The position numbers and the translations under genes were made by a program. Positions 8,729-18,646 of a stretch of 64,000 nucleotides of DNA are shown here, piece after piece. The stretch is from Candidatus Fermentithermobacillaceae bacterium. Its GTDB lineage: Bacteria; Bacillota; Sulfobacillia; Fermentithermobacillales; DUSS01. The notes under the pieces are model-generated. The model saw only the letters and a program-made list of their open reading frames with translations. It was not told where the DNA came from and did no database searches. Location of the stretch: positions 1-64,000 of the forward strand of contig DUSS01000009.1 in NCBI GenBank assembly GCA_012842495.1, in the 5' to 3' direction. The number at the start of each line of letters is the position of its first letter. The first letter of the stretch is position 1.

Positions 8729-10210
8729 TCATCGTTTCGCCTTGGACCGGAGCTCGTCCAACCTTTCTCTCAAGGTCTTCTCAAACCCTTGCGGGTCGGG
8801 CTCGTAGTACCTGGTGCCTTCCAGCTCCTGAGGAAGATATTGCTGCGCTACGTGATGACCGGGAAACTCGTGGGGGTAGAGATAGCCCGCTCCGTGACCA
8901 AGCTTTTCTGCCCCGTAATAGCCGGTCCCCCTCAAGTGGGGCGGCACCGGGTATGCGGGTTTTTCCTCCACGTCCTTCATGGCTTTATCTATCGCAAGAT
9001 ACGAGGCGTTGGATTTGGGGGCGCAGGCCAGGTAAAGCGTCGCCTGTGCCAGCGGTATGCGCGCCTCCGGCATCCCCACGTGTTCCACCGTGCGAAGTGC
9101 GGCCTCCGCGAGCACCAGAGCCATCGGATCGGCGTTCCCGATGTCTTCGGCCGCGGCGATGACAAGCCTTCGAGCAATGAACCTGGGATCCTCCCCGCCC
9201 TTCAGCATCCGCGCCAGCCAGTATACGGCAGCATCGGGGTCAGACCCCCTTATGCTCTTGATGTACGCCGATATGATATCGTAGTGCTGATCACCGGCCC
9301 GGTCGTAGAGCAGGGGCGCGGTTTGCGTCACATCCTCCGCCGTTTTCAGCGTGATCCGGATCTTCTCCTCCGCCGGCGTTCGCGCTCCGGTCATCCCTGC
9401 CCCGGCTTCGGCGCTTTGGCTGCCTACAAGCCCTTCCTCAACCCTTACCCTCTCCCCCGCGTCCACCAACGCCTCGAGCGTATTCAGGGCGATTCTGGCA
9501 TCCCCTTTGGCAAACCGGATGATGTGCTCGATGACCCCATCCTCGATGTCCAAGGCCAGGTGCCCGTAGCCCCTATCCCCGTCGGCGATCGCCCGCTTTA
9601 GTATAGCTTCGATGTCCTGGTCCTTAAGGGATTGAAACCGGAATATCCTCGAGCGAGATATGAGGGCGGGATTCACGGCGAAAAACGGGTTCTCGGTGGT
9701 AGCGCCTATTAAAATGAAAGTTCCCTTCTCCACATGGGGTAAGAGGACATCTTGCTGAGCTTTATTGAAACGGTGGATTTCGTCGATGAACAGGATCGTC
9801 CGCTTGCCCCTGGACTTCCACAAGGCAGCTTCCTCGGTGGCTTTGCGGACATCCGCCACCCCCGCAGTCACCGCCGACAGCTCGACGAACCTGCTCCGGG
9901 TCATGCTCGCGATGAGCCTCCCCAGTGCGGTCTTGCCGGTGCCCGGCGGACCCCAGAAGATCATCGAGCTTATCCTATCTTCCTCGATGGCCCTCCGGAG
10001 CGCCCTGCCCTCGCCGACCAGCTCTTCCTGGCCGAAGAATTCCGAAAAGTCCCTGGGCGCCATGCGAGCTGCGAGAGGCTCAGCCTTGCTTCGAAGGCCT
10101 TGCGGGCCAGGCAGCCCCGCCCTCACACCTGCAGCTCCGGACGCAGCGTCATCCCGCTCGAGCCCCTCGTTGGGCCATAACCCTTGCTGCCGGCTGCGTT
10201 CGTCTTCCAA
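8729..10210 (-). CDS. rarA: Replication-associated recombination protein RarA (MgsA-type AAA+ ATPase)
   Basis: 493 residues. It has an AAA+ core with Walker A GPPGTGKTAL near residues 87-96, Walker B ILFIDEIHRFNKAQQD, sensor 1 LIGATTENPFFAVN and an arginine finger in LISRSRIFRF. The C-terminal clamp-loader-like tetramerisation domain has the hallmark DQHYDIISAYIKSIRGSDPDAAVYWL. RarA acts at stalled replication forks. The TTG at 10210 has GGGGAGG about 10 nt upstream; an internal ATG (10063) lacks a binding site. The N-terminal 45 residues and a short stretch near residue 275 are low-complexity additions compared with typical members of about 440 residues. Confidence 0.92.
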   Translation of the reverse strand: MEDERSRQQGLWPNEGLERDDAASGAAGVRAGLPGPQGLRSKAEPLAARMAPRDFSEFFGQEELVGEGRALRRAIEEDRISSMIFWGPPGTGKTALGRLIASMTRSRFVELSAVTAGVADVRKATEEAALWKSRGKRTILFIDEIHRFNKAQQDVLLPHVEKGTFILIGATTENPFFAVNPALISRSRIFRFQSLKDQDIEAILKRAIADGDRGYGHLALDIEDGVIEHIIRFAKGDARIALNTLEALVDAGERVRVEEGLVGSQSAEAGAGMTGARTPAEEKIRITLKTAEDVTQTAPLLYDRAGDQHYDIISAYIKSIRGSDPDAAVYWLARMLKGGEDPRFIARRLVIAAAEDIGNADPMALVLAEAALRTVEHVGMPEARIPLAQATLYLACAPKSNASYLAIDKAMKDVEEKPAYPVPPHLRGTGYYGAEKLGHGAGYLYPHEFPGHHVAQQYLPQELEGTRYYEPDPQGFEKTLRERLDELRSKAKR

Positions 10211-10271
10211 AGGACTAAGACCTCCCCATGGCTCGACCGGAGCTCTTCGGATGCGTCACCGGCGAGGCGGT

Positions 10272-11360
10272 TTAACTGCTTCTCTCTTCTCGCAACTGGG
10301 CTGCGACCTCGCCAATGATACGAGCAGCTTCCTCCACGTCGTCGCGGCTGATTTCCCGGTGGGTCACCAGCCTCACCCTGTGAGGAAGATCGGCATTGCA
10401 AAGAACCCCGCGCTTTTTCAGGGCCGCAACGAAATCAGGCCCGTCCACGCCCAGACCCCGGGTCCCCACGACTACCATGTTCGTCTGCACCGTTTTCATG
10501 TCGATGTAAAGACCCGGCACCTGGCACAATCTCTCCGCCAGGATCCTTGCGTTTTCGTGGTCCTCTTTTAGCCTACCTACCATTTTCGTAAGCGCGACTA
10601 TCCCCGCCGCCGCGATTATGCCCGCCTGACGCATCCCACCGCCCAATAGTTTCCGGGCCTTCCTGGCCCGCTCTATGAACTCTTTGCTCCCCGCCACAAG
10701 TGAACCTACGGGTGCGGAAAGCCCCTTAGACAGGCAGAACTGAACCGAATCGCAGTATCTGGTAATCTCTTTGACGTCTACCCCCAGCGCCACGGCGGCG
10801 TTGAAAACCCGGGCGCCGTCAAGGTGAACCTTCACCCCGTACCTCGAAGCTATCTCGTAGATCGCTTTCATATTCTCGATGGGAATGACGCAGCCTCCCG
10901 AACGGTTGTGGGTGTTCTCCAGACATATCAGCGACGTCCTGGGGAAATGGATGTTGGGCTTGCGGATGGCCTCTTCCACTTCGGCCGGATCCATGACGCC
11001 ATACGTTCCTTTGATGGTTCTGATCTGAACCCCCGACAGCACGGCGGGAGCTCCCACCTCGTACGTGCATATGTGGGCCATGGATTCCATGATGATTTCG
11101 TCGCCGCGTTGAGTATGGCTCATTATGCAGACCTGGTTACCCATGGTGCCTGAAGGCACGAACACGGCCGCTTCGAAGCCCACCATCGACGCGCCCAGTT
11201 CCTCCAGGCGGTTTACGGTGGGGTCCTCTCCGTACACGTCGTCGCCGACTTCCGCCCGAAACATGGCCTCCCTCATTTCGGGGGTAGGTTTTGTGACGGT
11301 ATCGGAGCGCAGATCAATGATTCTACCGGATTTTTCGAGAACTTGTCCCAAATTCATCAT
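10272..11360 (-). CDS. ltaE: Low-specificity L-threonine aldolase
   Basis: 362 residues of the PLP-dependent fold-type I family. The family start [21 protein letters not shown], the PSGTMGNQ phosphate-binding loop, [15 protein letters not shown] and the Schiff-base lysine region [14 protein letters not shown] are all present. It cleaves L-threonine and allo-threonine to glycine and acetaldehyde. The annotated ATG lies directly against AAGGAG; a TTG 9 nt after it may be the true start. It ends about 60 nt before rarA on the same strand, so co-transcription is possible without an obvious functional tie. Confidence 0.92.
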   Translation of the reverse strand: MMNLGQVLEKSGRIIDLRSDTVTKPTPEMREAMFRAEVGDDVYGEDPTVNRLEELGASMVGFEAAVFVPSGTMGNQVCIMSHTQRGDEIIMESMAHICTYEVGAPAVLSGVQIRTIKGTYGVMDPAEVEEAIRKPNIHFPRTSLICLENTHNRSGGCVIPIENMKAIYEIASRYGVKVHLDGARVFNAAVALGVDVKEITRYCDSVQFCLSKGLSAPVGSLVAGSKEFIERARKARKLLGGGMRQAGIIAAAGIVALTKMVGRLKEDHENARILAERLCQVPGLYIDMKTVQTNMVVVGTRGLGVDGPDFVAALKKRGVLCNADLPHRVRLVTHREISRDDVEEAARIIGEVAAQLREERSS

Positions 11361-11391
11361 CTCCTTGGCGTATCTACGGTCCAGATTGAGG

Positions 11392-11796
11392 CTACGCGCC
11401 CTTCGATTTCAAGAAGACCCCGAGAGCTTTATCGGACTTGGCTATGTGGTTGTACCACCAGTCTACGAGAAGGCGCTGCGATTCGATGGCGAGAAGGGAA
11501 CCCGGACCTTCCTGGTCAAATTTCTTTCGGAGATCCGTAAAATTCCTCACAAACGACGTGTGTTCTGTTTTATGAGCGGGCGCTTCCGGATAGTCATGAT
11601 CTTGCATGAACTTTTCCTCGGTGCCGAAGTGAGTCACTACGTAGTCAGAGAGAAAACCAAGAAGCCCGGCGAGCTGGTCTTTTCCTTTGCCCTGTTTCAT
11701 GGCGAAAAGCAAGTCATTGACCCTGTTAAACAGCTCCTTATGCTGATCATCGATAAGCCCGATACCCGTCGACAGATCGTCAGTCCATTTAAGCAT
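11392..11796 (-). CDS. Bacteriohemerythrin
   Basis: 134 residues with all hemerythrin iron ligands: His in [21 protein letters not shown] (His and Glu), HKTEH, and H..D in [10 protein letters not shown]. The four-helix di-iron protein reversibly binds O2 and in anaerobes is thought to scavenge or sense oxygen. It is a stand-alone form without a chemotaxis or kinase domain. The ATG has AAAGGA about 10 nt upstream. It sits 31 nt upstream of the threonine aldolase start on the same strand. Confidence 0.93.
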   Translation of the reverse strand: MLKWTDDLSTGIGLIDDQHKELFNRVNDLLFAMKQGKGKDQLAGLLGFLSDYVVTHFGTEEKFMQDHDYPEAPAHKTEHTSFVRNFTDLRKKFDQEGPGSLLAIESQRLLVDWWYNHIAKSDKALGVFLKSKGA

Positions 11797-12154
11797 TCCC
11801 GGTTCATCCTTTCTTTGATAAGTCCTGTATAATTCCTGCTACATACGCGACTTGTGACACGCACTCCAGGGCAATCATTTCGTTTGCGTAGACATTCGAC
11901 GCCGGCCGGACCGTACCTTCCGGCTACGGGTAGAACATCTTCATTGCCGGTTCAGTGCAAACCTCGTTGGCACCGGCAGTGCGGTGAACAGTCTGCCGGA
12001 CGAACGAAGTGATTGAACCGGGAAGGCTTCCAGGAGATGCCAAGGACCGGAAGCCGGTGCGATCGAAAGACCAGCATGCTCCCGGCACGACAAATGGTAA
12101 AATAGGACCCGTGCGGGGCGCATCTCATGACCAGGACAACAGGAGGCTTTATGA
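11797..12154. other. Divergent intergenic region
   Basis: About 360 bp between the divergent hemerythrin and PHP phosphatase genes. It should hold both promoters. A TAAAAT at 12098-12103 could serve as a -10 for the plus-strand gene, but I see no matching -35. A GGGAAGGC run recalls part of a cobalamin riboswitch, yet the other conserved blocks are absent, so no riboswitch is called. Confidence 0.4.
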
Positions 12155-12991
12155 ATGTTTGATTCGCACACTCACAGCTTTTTTTCCAAGGACAGCCGTG
12201 GTTCTCCTGAGCTTCTCTGCGAAGCGGCCATACGGAAGGGTCTTGATGGGATAATCATCACTGACCATGTGGATTATGACTTCCCCGGGTACACCGAGTC
12301 CAGCGGCATAGATTTCGGTGCTTATCTCAACTATATCAGTAGAGTATCAGCCAGGTATGCACCCGCTCTTAAAGTCCTGAAGGGCGTGGAGGTCGGGATA
12401 CAGCCCCATGTAGTCGACAGAATCCTTAATCTGGTTCAAAGCTATACGTTTGACTACGTTCTGGCTTCAGTCCATATTATCGAAGGGATCGATCCATACC
12501 TCGGTTCGTACTATCAGGGTAAAACGAAACAGCAGGCTTACGGCCGGTACCTTGAGGAGGTCCTGTTCGCAGTCGAACGTTTCCCCGATTTCGATGCTGC
12601 AGGGCATTTCGACTACATCATCAGGTATGCCCCTTATCCTGACAGGTCTATGAAATACGCTGACCACGCAGACCTGTTCGATGCCATATTTAAAAAGCTC
12701 ATCTCCACCGGCCGGGGTCTCGAGGTGAATACGGCGTCATACAGGAAAAACAATGGCGGCAGGGCAGGCGGTGGTAGTAGCGCCGGCGGCGGTTGCAGCG
12801 CCGGTTTCGACATCAACATACTGAAACGGTACAGGGAACTCGGCGGCGAAATAATCTGTCTCGGCTCCGATTCTCACGGCCCGGATTACGTCGGTTACGG
12901 GTTTGATGAGTTCGTCGAGCTTCTCAAGGAATCGGGGTTCAGGTACGTCGCCCATTTCGAGGGACGAAGGCCGGTATTTGAGGCAATTTAG
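12155..12991 (+). CDS. PHP-domain phosphatase, histidinol-phosphatase (HisJ/HisK) type
   Basis: 278 residues. PHP motifs: FDSHTHSFFSKDS at the N-terminus, IITDHVDYDFPG, KGVEVGIQPH, the SVHII..ID strand, DAAGHFDYIIRY and LGSDSHGPDYVG near the end. These supply the metal ligands of the amidohydrolase-like barrel. The size and motif order match monofunctional histidinol-phosphate phosphatase, but related PHP phosphoesterases cannot be excluded and no other his biosynthesis gene is adjacent. AGGAGG lies 8 nt before the ATG. A Gly/Ser-rich insert (GGRAGGGSSAGGGCSAG) lies in the loop before the last strands; it is absent from typical members. Confidence 0.8.
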   Translation: MFDSHTHSFFSKDSRGSPELLCEAAIRKGLDGIIITDHVDYDFPGYTESSGIDFGAYLNYISRVSARYAPALKVLKGVEVGIQPHVVDRILNLVQSYTFDYVLASVHIIEGIDPYLGSYYQGKTKQQAYGRYLEEVLFAVERFPDFDAAGHFDYIIRYAPYPDRSMKYADHADLFDAIFKKLISTGRGLEVNTASYRKNNGGRAGGGSSAGGGCSAGFDINILKRYRELGGEIICLGSDSHGPDYVGYGFDEFVELLKESGFRYVAHFEGRRPVFEAI

Positions 12992-13320
12992 ACCTGTGTA
13001 CCGGAGATCTCGAAAGCCGCCGGGGTGGTCCGCTCAGCTAGGTTGCCTGCCCTGGCATCAAAACGAATCCAGGCGGTACCCAAGTCATCACCGGTTGCAG
13101 GAACGCTCTTTAGACTTTAAGCCAGCAAACTTTCCCGGAATCCCATGAGTCTATATTGGTGAAGGGAGATCTCCCGAAGGCATGCGGCGGGACACGACGC
13201 GGTCGGTCCAGGCATAAAGCGAAACCGCGCGAAGGTTGGATGGTGACAGGGCGGCCAGGTAGTCGCCCAGCCACGTACCGCGGCGCAGGACGAAATCGCA
13301 CCAAGGAGTAGATACCAGAA
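12992..13320. other. Intergenic region without recognised gene
   Basis: About 330 bp between the PHP phosphatase and the ECF sigma factor gene, both on plus. No conserved open frame or RNA motif is visible. The promoter of the sigma operon should lie here, but no confident -35/-10 pair was found. ECF operons are often autoregulated from a non-sigma-A promoter. Confidence 0.3.
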
Positions 13321-13920
13321 GTGACTAAGTGCCCAGACAGCAGCACTGACCTTGCCCATGCCGAAAGCTTTGTGCTGGAAACACCTGCGGTGAAACGGGC
13401 GATGAAAGGCGACAAAGAAGCTTTTGCCGCCTGCGTCTCGGTTCTTGAAGATAAACTCTACGGTCTAGCTTATTCCATCGTCGGCAACAGGCACGATGCA
13501 GAAGACGTGTGGCAGACCGCAATCTTTAAGGCATGGCGGGAAATCCGGCGCCTGAGAACCCCGGAAGCTTTTAAAACCTGGTTGACCCGGATAGTCCTTA
13601 ACGAAGCTAGAAGCTCCCTTCGCCGGACTCGCAGGGAGCGCCCTGATGACCTCGTTACCGGCGCAGTTTTCCAGGACAACGGTGAACGCGGCAACCGTGA
13701 AGCATTCTCGGATGATGGTGCCGCGGTGCGCCAGTATATACGCCGTCTTCCCATTGAGCAGAGGGAGGCCTTGGTTTTGCGTTTTTGGATGGGGTTACCT
13801 TTGAAAACTGTAGCGGAAATCGCCCGGATACCCCTGGGAACAGCTAAAACCCGCGTGTACGCCGGAGTTCAAGCCCTGAAACGGATGATGGAGGATGATG
13901 GGTATGAACCGGGAGATTGA
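13321..13920 (+). CDS. ECF-type RNA polymerase sigma factor
   Basis: 199 residues with region 2 (AMKGDKEAFAACVSVLEDKLYGLAYSIVGNRHDAEDVWQTAIFKAWREI), the linker TWLTRIVLNEARSSLRR, and region 4 (YIRRLPIEQREALVLRFWMGLP...IARIPLGTAKTRVYAG). This is the SigV/SigM-like ECF class. GTG start with AAGGAG about 12 nt ahead. Its 3' end overlaps the anti-sigma gene, the usual arrangement for cognate pairs. The stimulus cannot be told from the sequence. Confidence 0.9.
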   Translation: MTKCPDSSTDLAHAESFVLETPAVKRAMKGDKEAFAACVSVLEDKLYGLAYSIVGNRHDAEDVWQTAIFKAWREIRRLRTPEAFKTWLTRIVLNEARSSLRRTRRERPDDLVTGAVFQDNGERGNREAFSDDGAAVRQYIRRLPIEQREALVLRFWMGLPLKTVAEIARIPLGTAKTRVYAGVQALKRMMEDDGYEPGD

Positions 13921-15388
13921 GATGAGCGTCGAAGAAACCATGGCAATGGAACACTTGATGGAAAAGGGGCTTTCGGGCCTCCGTCCGAAAAGAAGTGTCT
14001 TGGAAATACTGAGCGACAAAGATGTTCCCCACTCAATACCGGCCCGGACCAGGATTGTTCGAGCGGGGGCAGCTTTGGTTGCTTGTCTTGCGCTAATTGT
14101 CTCCGTCGCAAGCTTTAAGATCCCGGCGCTGGCAGAGGCACTGGCCTCGGTCCCCATTCTCGGAGCGGGTTACACTGCACTTCTCCAACAGTGGCACCTC
14201 GACGTGGCTTACCAGCTGGGACTCATCGCCCAGTTGGACAAGAAGGATACGCGGGAGGGGATAACCCTTCGGGTTATATCGGCGTGTTCTGACCCGACGC
14301 AAACGGTGATCGTGTTCAGCGTGACCGGAGAAACAGAAGAAGCCAAAGCCATCCTGACCGAGGAATGGGTACAGAGCGGGGGCGACGATGTGGCTCCGGT
14401 TCAGGGTCAATCTGGGAAAGGGACTCTGCCTCCTGAGCCATCAGATGCGGAGAAGCAACCTCTTCTTGACTTCAAGGTATTAAATGGGGGAAAACCTCTC
14501 GAGCCTTGCTTCCGCGTCCACAACCTCTCCCCCGTACGGGACGGAGAAACCGGCTATTCAGGAAGCCGGTCGTCCATCTCCTCGATACTGGGAAGCATCA
14601 CCGTGGGCCCGGTAGACCGCACGTTTTGGGGAGAGACGTTGACGCTTGTGATGACGTGCAGGGATAAACCGGGTGTTACGTGGAAAGCAGACTTTCCCGT
14701 CCGGGTGTTTCCCGACACCTCCGTGAAAAAAATAGCTATCGGGCGGGAGATGGTTTCGGGCGATATGCGGGTCCGTGCCGATTACATCACTCTTGCTCCC
14801 ACTCAAACGGTCATCGAGTGTACTGTGAGCTCGGCCAGCGGCGAACATACCCCTCTCCCTCCAGAGAAACTCCTGTTCCCGTCCCACCCATGGACTATCC
14901 AAACCAGTGACGGAAAAGTGCTTCATCACCATTTTGCTCTCGGCAAACCATCGCAAACCGGTGCGTGGATCTACCGGTGGTTCTTTGAACCGGTAAGCGG
15001 TGGCAGCTTCTCCGTCTTCTTTCAACCTACCAGGACGGAGGATACCTTGGCAGACCTCAAACCCGAAAAGGGCGCCAAGGTTACCGTCGCAGGTGTGGAG
15101 ATCTTCGTCGAGGATTTCACCAGGACCGTTACTGACAAGGGAGACAAAATCAATGTGGAGTTCTTGATCACCGGACCCCGGGATAATCCGAATGAGCGCT
15201 TGACCCTGGTTTACAAGGATGCGCAGGGCAAGGTCGTCCACCATGATTCCATGTCAGCTCCCTGGACCGAATCCGTTGGCGTCGGGTTTTACCTCGACCC
15301 TTCGTCCACCATGGAACGGATCGCCGTAGTACACACGCGGTTCATACCCGAAGGCGACAGGATCGAGGTCTATCGAGGAAAACGTTGA
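13904..15388 (+). CDS. Membrane anti-sigma factor with DUF4179-type domain
   Basis: About 494 residues from ATG 13904, which has GGAGG 9 nt ahead, inside the sigma gene's 3' end. A short cytoplasmic N-terminus is followed by a transmembrane helix (AGAALVACLALIVSVASF), then the conserved ALASVPILGAGYTALLQQW segment seen in DUF4179 proteins. A long extracytoplasmic beta-rich region (DUF5643-like) makes up the rest. Such proteins hold the paired ECF sigma factor at the membrane until a signal releases it. No zinc-finger motif is present. Target and signal are unknown. Confidence 0.8.
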   Translation: MNREIEMSVEETMAMEHLMEKGLSGLRPKRSVLEILSDKDVPHSIPARTRIVRAGAALVACLALIVSVASFKIPALAEALASVPILGAGYTALLQQWHLDVAYQLGLIAQLDKKDTREGITLRVISACSDPTQTVIVFSVTGETEEAKAILTEEWVQSGGDDVAPVQGQSGKGTLPPEPSDAEKQPLLDFKVLNGGKPLEPCFRVHNLSPVRDGETGYSGSRSSISSILGSITVGPVDRTFWGETLTLVMTCRDKPGVTWKADFPVRVFPDTSVKKIAIGREMVSGDMRVRADYITLAPTQTVIECTVSSASGEHTPLPPEKLLFPSHPWTIQTSDGKVLHHHFALGKPSQTGAWIYRWFFEPVSGGSFSVFFQPTRTEDTLADLKPEKGAKVTVAGVEIFVEDFTRTVTDKGDKINVEFLITGPRDNPNERLTLVYKDAQGKVVHHDSMSAPWTESVGVGFYLDPSSTMERIAVVHTRFIPEGDRIEVYRGKR

Positions 15389-15428
15389 TACGGTGAGTGG
15401 TCGTTACCAACAAGGTGCATCTGTATAC

Positions 15429-15451
15429 TGGCCCCGTGGCGCAGGGGGCCA
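15429..15451. terminator. Possible hairpin between convergent genes
   Basis: A perfect 7-bp stem (TGGCCCC / GGGGCCA) with a 9-nt loop lies between the convergent anti-sigma and dehydrogenase genes. No T-tract follows on either strand, so intrinsic termination is only a possibility. Confidence 0.3.
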
Positions 15452-15492
15452 CTCCCGTAGCCGGCGGCGGAGAACAAAGGCATCTCCAAGCC

Positions 15493-16491
15493 TCAGTATC
15501 GCTGAATCACCTCCGGATTCACCGGCGTATGAACCCGGCCTGTGACGAGGTAGTCCCGGATATTCCGGGCGGCAAGGAGTGCCATATCCGTCCTGGTCTT
15601 TACGGTGGCGCTGCCGATGTGAGGCAAAAGCACCACGTTGGGAAGGGTACGAAGCGGGCTGTCCACGGGAAGCGGCTCAACCTCGAAAACATCGAGACCT
15701 GCCGCCCAAATCCACCCTTCCATCAGCGCTTTGCAGAGAGCTCGTTCATCGACAACCGCTCCCCTCGCCGTGTTGATTAGCACGGCAGTGGGTTTCATCA
15801 TCCGAAGCTCCCGCTCCCCGATGAAGCCCCTGGTTTCCGGCGTAAGAGGAAGATGAAGCGATACGTAATCGGACTCGCGGAGAAGGGTCTCCTTGTCCAC
15901 GTAGCGCGCCCCGATCTCCTCTTCGACCTGGGGGTTCCGCCTTTTCGAGTAATACAGCACCTTCATATCGAAGCCCCGGGCCCTCTTGGCAACAGCCTGC
16001 CCGATCCGGCCCATCCCCACGATCCCCAGGGTAGCGCCGTGAACTTCCTTTCCCGTAAGCAGCATCGGCGACCACGTCTTCCACTGCCCTTTCAATAGGA
16101 AGTCCCTGGCCTCGGGAAGCCTGCGCGCCGTGGCGAGAAGAAGCGCAAACGCCAGGTCCGCCGTAGCATCCGTGAGGACGTCCGGGGTGTTCGTGACCAG
16201 TATCCCCCGCTTCGTGCAAGAACCCACGTCTATGTTGTCGTATCCGACCGCCATGTTGGCGACGATTTTAAGGCGCGGGGCCGCGTCCAGCAGCTCGCGG
16301 TCCACCTTCTCCGTGAGAACGCAGAGGAGCCCGTCAACCCCTTTAACTTCCCGGATAAGCACATCCCTGGGAACCGCCTCATCCTCCTCGGGCCACACAG
16401 AGACATCGAGGCTCTCCGTGAGGAGCGCAATAGCGGGGTCGGGGATTTTCCTGGTTATGTATACTGTAGGTCGGGCCACCGGCAAGCTCAT
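15493..16491 (-). CDS. D-isomer-specific 2-hydroxyacid dehydrogenase (glyoxylate/hydroxypyruvate reductase type)
   Basis: 332 residues. Rossmann motif [22 protein letters not shown], catalytic Arg in [15 protein letters not shown], Glu in [10 protein letters not shown] and the His in [13 protein letters not shown] are all present. The N-terminal substrate-binding strand ([10 protein letters not shown]) is typical of GyaR-like glyoxylate/hydroxypyruvate reductases. The ATG directly abuts GGAGG; a TTG 6 nt further is a plausible real start. It stands alone, convergent with the anti-sigma gene. Confidence 0.9.
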   Translation of the reverse strand: MSLPVARPTVYITRKIPDPAIALLTESLDVSVWPEEDEAVPRDVLIREVKGVDGLLCVLTEKVDRELLDAAPRLKIVANMAVGYDNIDVGSCTKRGILVTNTPDVLTDATADLAFALLLATARRLPEARDFLLKGQWKTWSPMLLTGKEVHGATLGIVGMGRIGQAVAKRARGFDMKVLYYSKRRNPQVEEEIGARYVDKETLLRESDYVSLHLPLTPETRGFIGERELRMMKPTAVLINTARGAVVDERALCKALMEGWIWAAGLDVFEVEPLPVDSPLRTLPNVVLLPHIGSATVKTRTDMALLAARNIRDYLVTGRVHTPVNPEVIQRY

Positions 16492-16610
16492 CCTCCAAAG
16501 TCTGTAAATAAACCTATGGACCTACGGGGTTTGCTGTCGCGGTCCTCGTCTACCCTTGACCGACTTTCTACATCAATGTAACGTTTTAGCGCTTTAGCGT
16601 CAAACCCATC

Positions 16611-17558
16611 CTAGTCACTTACGGTGATGCAGACCTCCGCCAAAGTATCAATCCGCAGGACCTGGCGGCCGTTTCCCAGGGTCGCGGTTTTCGCTGCTTT
16701 GCCGGGCCAGTTCATAGCGGGGTCCCCCGGTTCCTCGTAGCCCTCCACCGTACTCCACGCAACATTGCCCGAGATCAGATCCGGTGACACCGTGCTGGCC
16801 AAAACCCTGACGTCGTCGGACGGGCTCAGGTCAACCGCAACCGGTCCGCGGGCCTTTACGGTCCAGCTGGCCTTGAGGCCCCGTGCTACCACCCGCGTAG
16901 TTCCAAGAGAAGAAAACTCGATGGCACGGTCGGGCGGCGCCAGGATAACCCACCTGTGCTCGGCGGTCACGTGTCCCAGGCCGTGGCGGCGGGCCGGAGG
17001 TTTCAGGGACACGTAAAGAGCCGTACCGTGCTTGCGGGTCACTACTCGAGCCCCCTTCGCCCAGTTCATCGCCTCTTCTTCCGAAGATGCCGAAACGCGC
17101 CCGTCCCCGAATATGACCATCAGGCCGGGCTCTTCCTGAACCGCAGCCCGGATCTCGACCTCGCCGTCCTCAGCCGTCACGACCACTTTCGATACATCCC
17201 CATCTACGCGAATGGATTCTTCCGGAAGTTCCACCGAGTAAACCGCAGAGGCCAGAGCACTTTGAACGGCCGGCAACACTCCCGCGGCCGTCAGCGTGTA
17301 AAGTCCGGCACTGCACAAGACGATGAACAAAGTCACCAGCACTCCGAACCAGTCGTACCTGATGAAGGCCTTGTCTTGCCCCGCCAAAGCGCTGGCCACG
17401 AGGACTTCAATGCCGACGAGGATCAGAACAAGAGGCCACCACCGAACCGCGATTTCCAGAGACGTCCCCCATCCCCGTATTTGCCCTACCATAATGAGGA
17501 CGCCAAATAGTATAAGCGCAAGTCCCATCGAAATGGATCCGACCCGCCACTGTCGCAT
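16611..17558 (-). CDS. Membrane protein with N-terminal LiaF/DUF5668-like helices
   Basis: 315 residues. Three hydrophobic helices lie in the first 110 residues (GLALILFGVLIMVGQIRGW; WWPLVLILVGIEVLVASAL; GVLVTLFIVLCSAGLYTL), the layout of DUF5668/LiaF-type proteins. An extracytoplasmic beta-rich domain follows, resembling the putative auto-adhesin DUF4097. AGGAGG lies 10 nt before the ATG, within the end of the upstream gene, so translation is coupled. It is the last gene of a sigma/anti-sigma operon and may be a membrane stress protein. Function is not established. Confidence 0.6.
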   Translation of the reverse strand: MRQWRVGSISMGLALILFGVLIMVGQIRGWGTSLEIAVRWWPLVLILVGIEVLVASALAGQDKAFIRYDWFGVLVTLFIVLCSAGLYTLTAAGVLPAVQSALASAVYSVELPEESIRVDGDVSKVVVTAEDGEVEIRAAVQEEPGLMVIFGDGRVSASSEEEAMNWAKGARVVTRKHGTALYVSLKPPARRHGLGHVTAEHRWVILAPPDRAIEFSSLGTTRVVARGLKASWTVKARGPVAVDLSPSDDVRVLASTVSPDLISGNVAWSTVEGYEEPGDPAMNWPGKAAKTATLGNGRQVLRIDTLAEVCITVSD

Positions 17559-17560
17559 AG

Positions 17561-18547
17561 CTACTCATCCTCCTCGATAATGGATTTCCGGGATTCCAGG
17601 CCGCTCCCAGCATTGTCGCCTTCAGTCCGGTGAGTTTGTTCGCCCGAAGATTTACCGGTGCCAGACCGCGCATGGTCAGGAACCTCGAGAGACCCTCTAG
17701 CCGGCCTCCCAACCGGCTTCCCAAACACAAGACGCAGCCCGGCGCCGATGAGAAACCCCGCTGCAATGACGGTCTTCAGCAGGGATACGAGCCGGTAGTC
17801 AAGGAGAGGAACCACAAGACGATCGAACAGCGCTATACAACCTAGGACGATGAGGGCCACGCCCACCCACTTCTGATGAGCGGCAACCCATGCGAGGGGA
17901 CTCGCATCTTCAGGATAGTTTCTTTCACCCGGCATCCACCACGGCACCCTGCCGGACTCAGCCGGCACCGGGGTTTCCCCCGCCTCGAGCGGGCCAAAAC
18001 CGGGGACACCGGAGTTCAGCGCTCCGTTGAAGGACATCGCCGAAGCGATCTGTAAAGCATCGAAGAAGCTGTAGAACCATATCACCGGCAGCACAAAGAG
18101 GAAAAGGCTCAGATGCAGCCAGTCCATGAGAAACAGGGCGCCGAAGAAAGAAGCCATGAAAGCGAGGCCCCTTTCCTGCCACCCGAGATACATGTGGCCG
18201 GCTCCCGGCACTACGCTGAACAACAGAGCCCACAAGGTGCTCTTTTGCCCGGTCCGAACACCCTCCCGCAGCCCGCCGAAAAGCTGCCAGTCCCGGACTT
18301 CTTCCCCCCGGTTCAGGCGACCGCACAGGCTAAGAGCGTCGAAGAGTCCGTACACCCACAGGATCGGAAGCGGCGCGAGCAGGACCAAAAAACCGCCGTG
18401 GCCCACTGACTCCAAGAAAGCCACCAGGAACGTCCACCCGAAAAATATGCCCATCAGCGTCAATCCGCGGACCGCGAATCCGAGGTACAGGTGACCCAGC
18501 CCCGGCACAGCCGAGAAGATGAAAGTGAGAAAACTGCTCTTACGCAA
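17561..18547 (-). CDS. Multi-pass membrane protein with two TM2-like repeats
   Basis: 328 residues from TTG 18547 with AGGAGG 9 nt upstream. Two tandem repeats are visible, each beginning FSAVPGLGHLYLGFAVRGLTL or FSVVPGAGHMYLGWQERGLAF, followed by two hydrophobic helices and ending FFDAL. These look like duplicated TM2-type modules. A third hydrophobic section near residues 225-275 resembles the DUF5668 helices of the next gene. A charged tail ends IIEEDE. Two nucleotides separate it from the next gene. No activity can be assigned; the context suggests an envelope function under the ECF sigma factor upstream. Confidence 0.6.
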   Translation of the reverse strand: MRKSSFLTFIFSAVPGLGHLYLGFAVRGLTLMGIFFGWTFLVAFLESVGHGGFLVLLAPLPILWVYGLFDALSLCGRLNRGEEVRDWQLFGGLREGVRTGQKSTLWALLFSVVPGAGHMYLGWQERGLAFMASFFGALFLMDWLHLSLFLFVLPVIWFYSFFDALQIASAMSFNGALNSGVPGFGPLEAGETPVPAESGRVPWWMPGERNYPEDASPLAWVAAHQKWVGVALIVLGCIALFDRLVVPLLDYRLVSLLKTVIAAGFLIGAGLRLVFGKPVGRPARGSLEVPDHARSGTGKSSGEQTHRTEGDNAGSGLESRKSIIEEDE

Positions 18548-18646
18548 CGCCTAAGACCTCCTTTCAGATTGCCGCCTTTATTTCCGCCTCCGGTTCCTGC
18601 TTCAGATTCCCCATCAGGCTTGGCCGGCGGTTGAGACCTCACCCTC

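Noticed and set aside
11860-12110. Possible cobalamin riboswitch before the PHP phosphatase gene
   Set aside because: Only a GGGAAGGC-like block is present; the GCCACTG and other conserved elements are absent.
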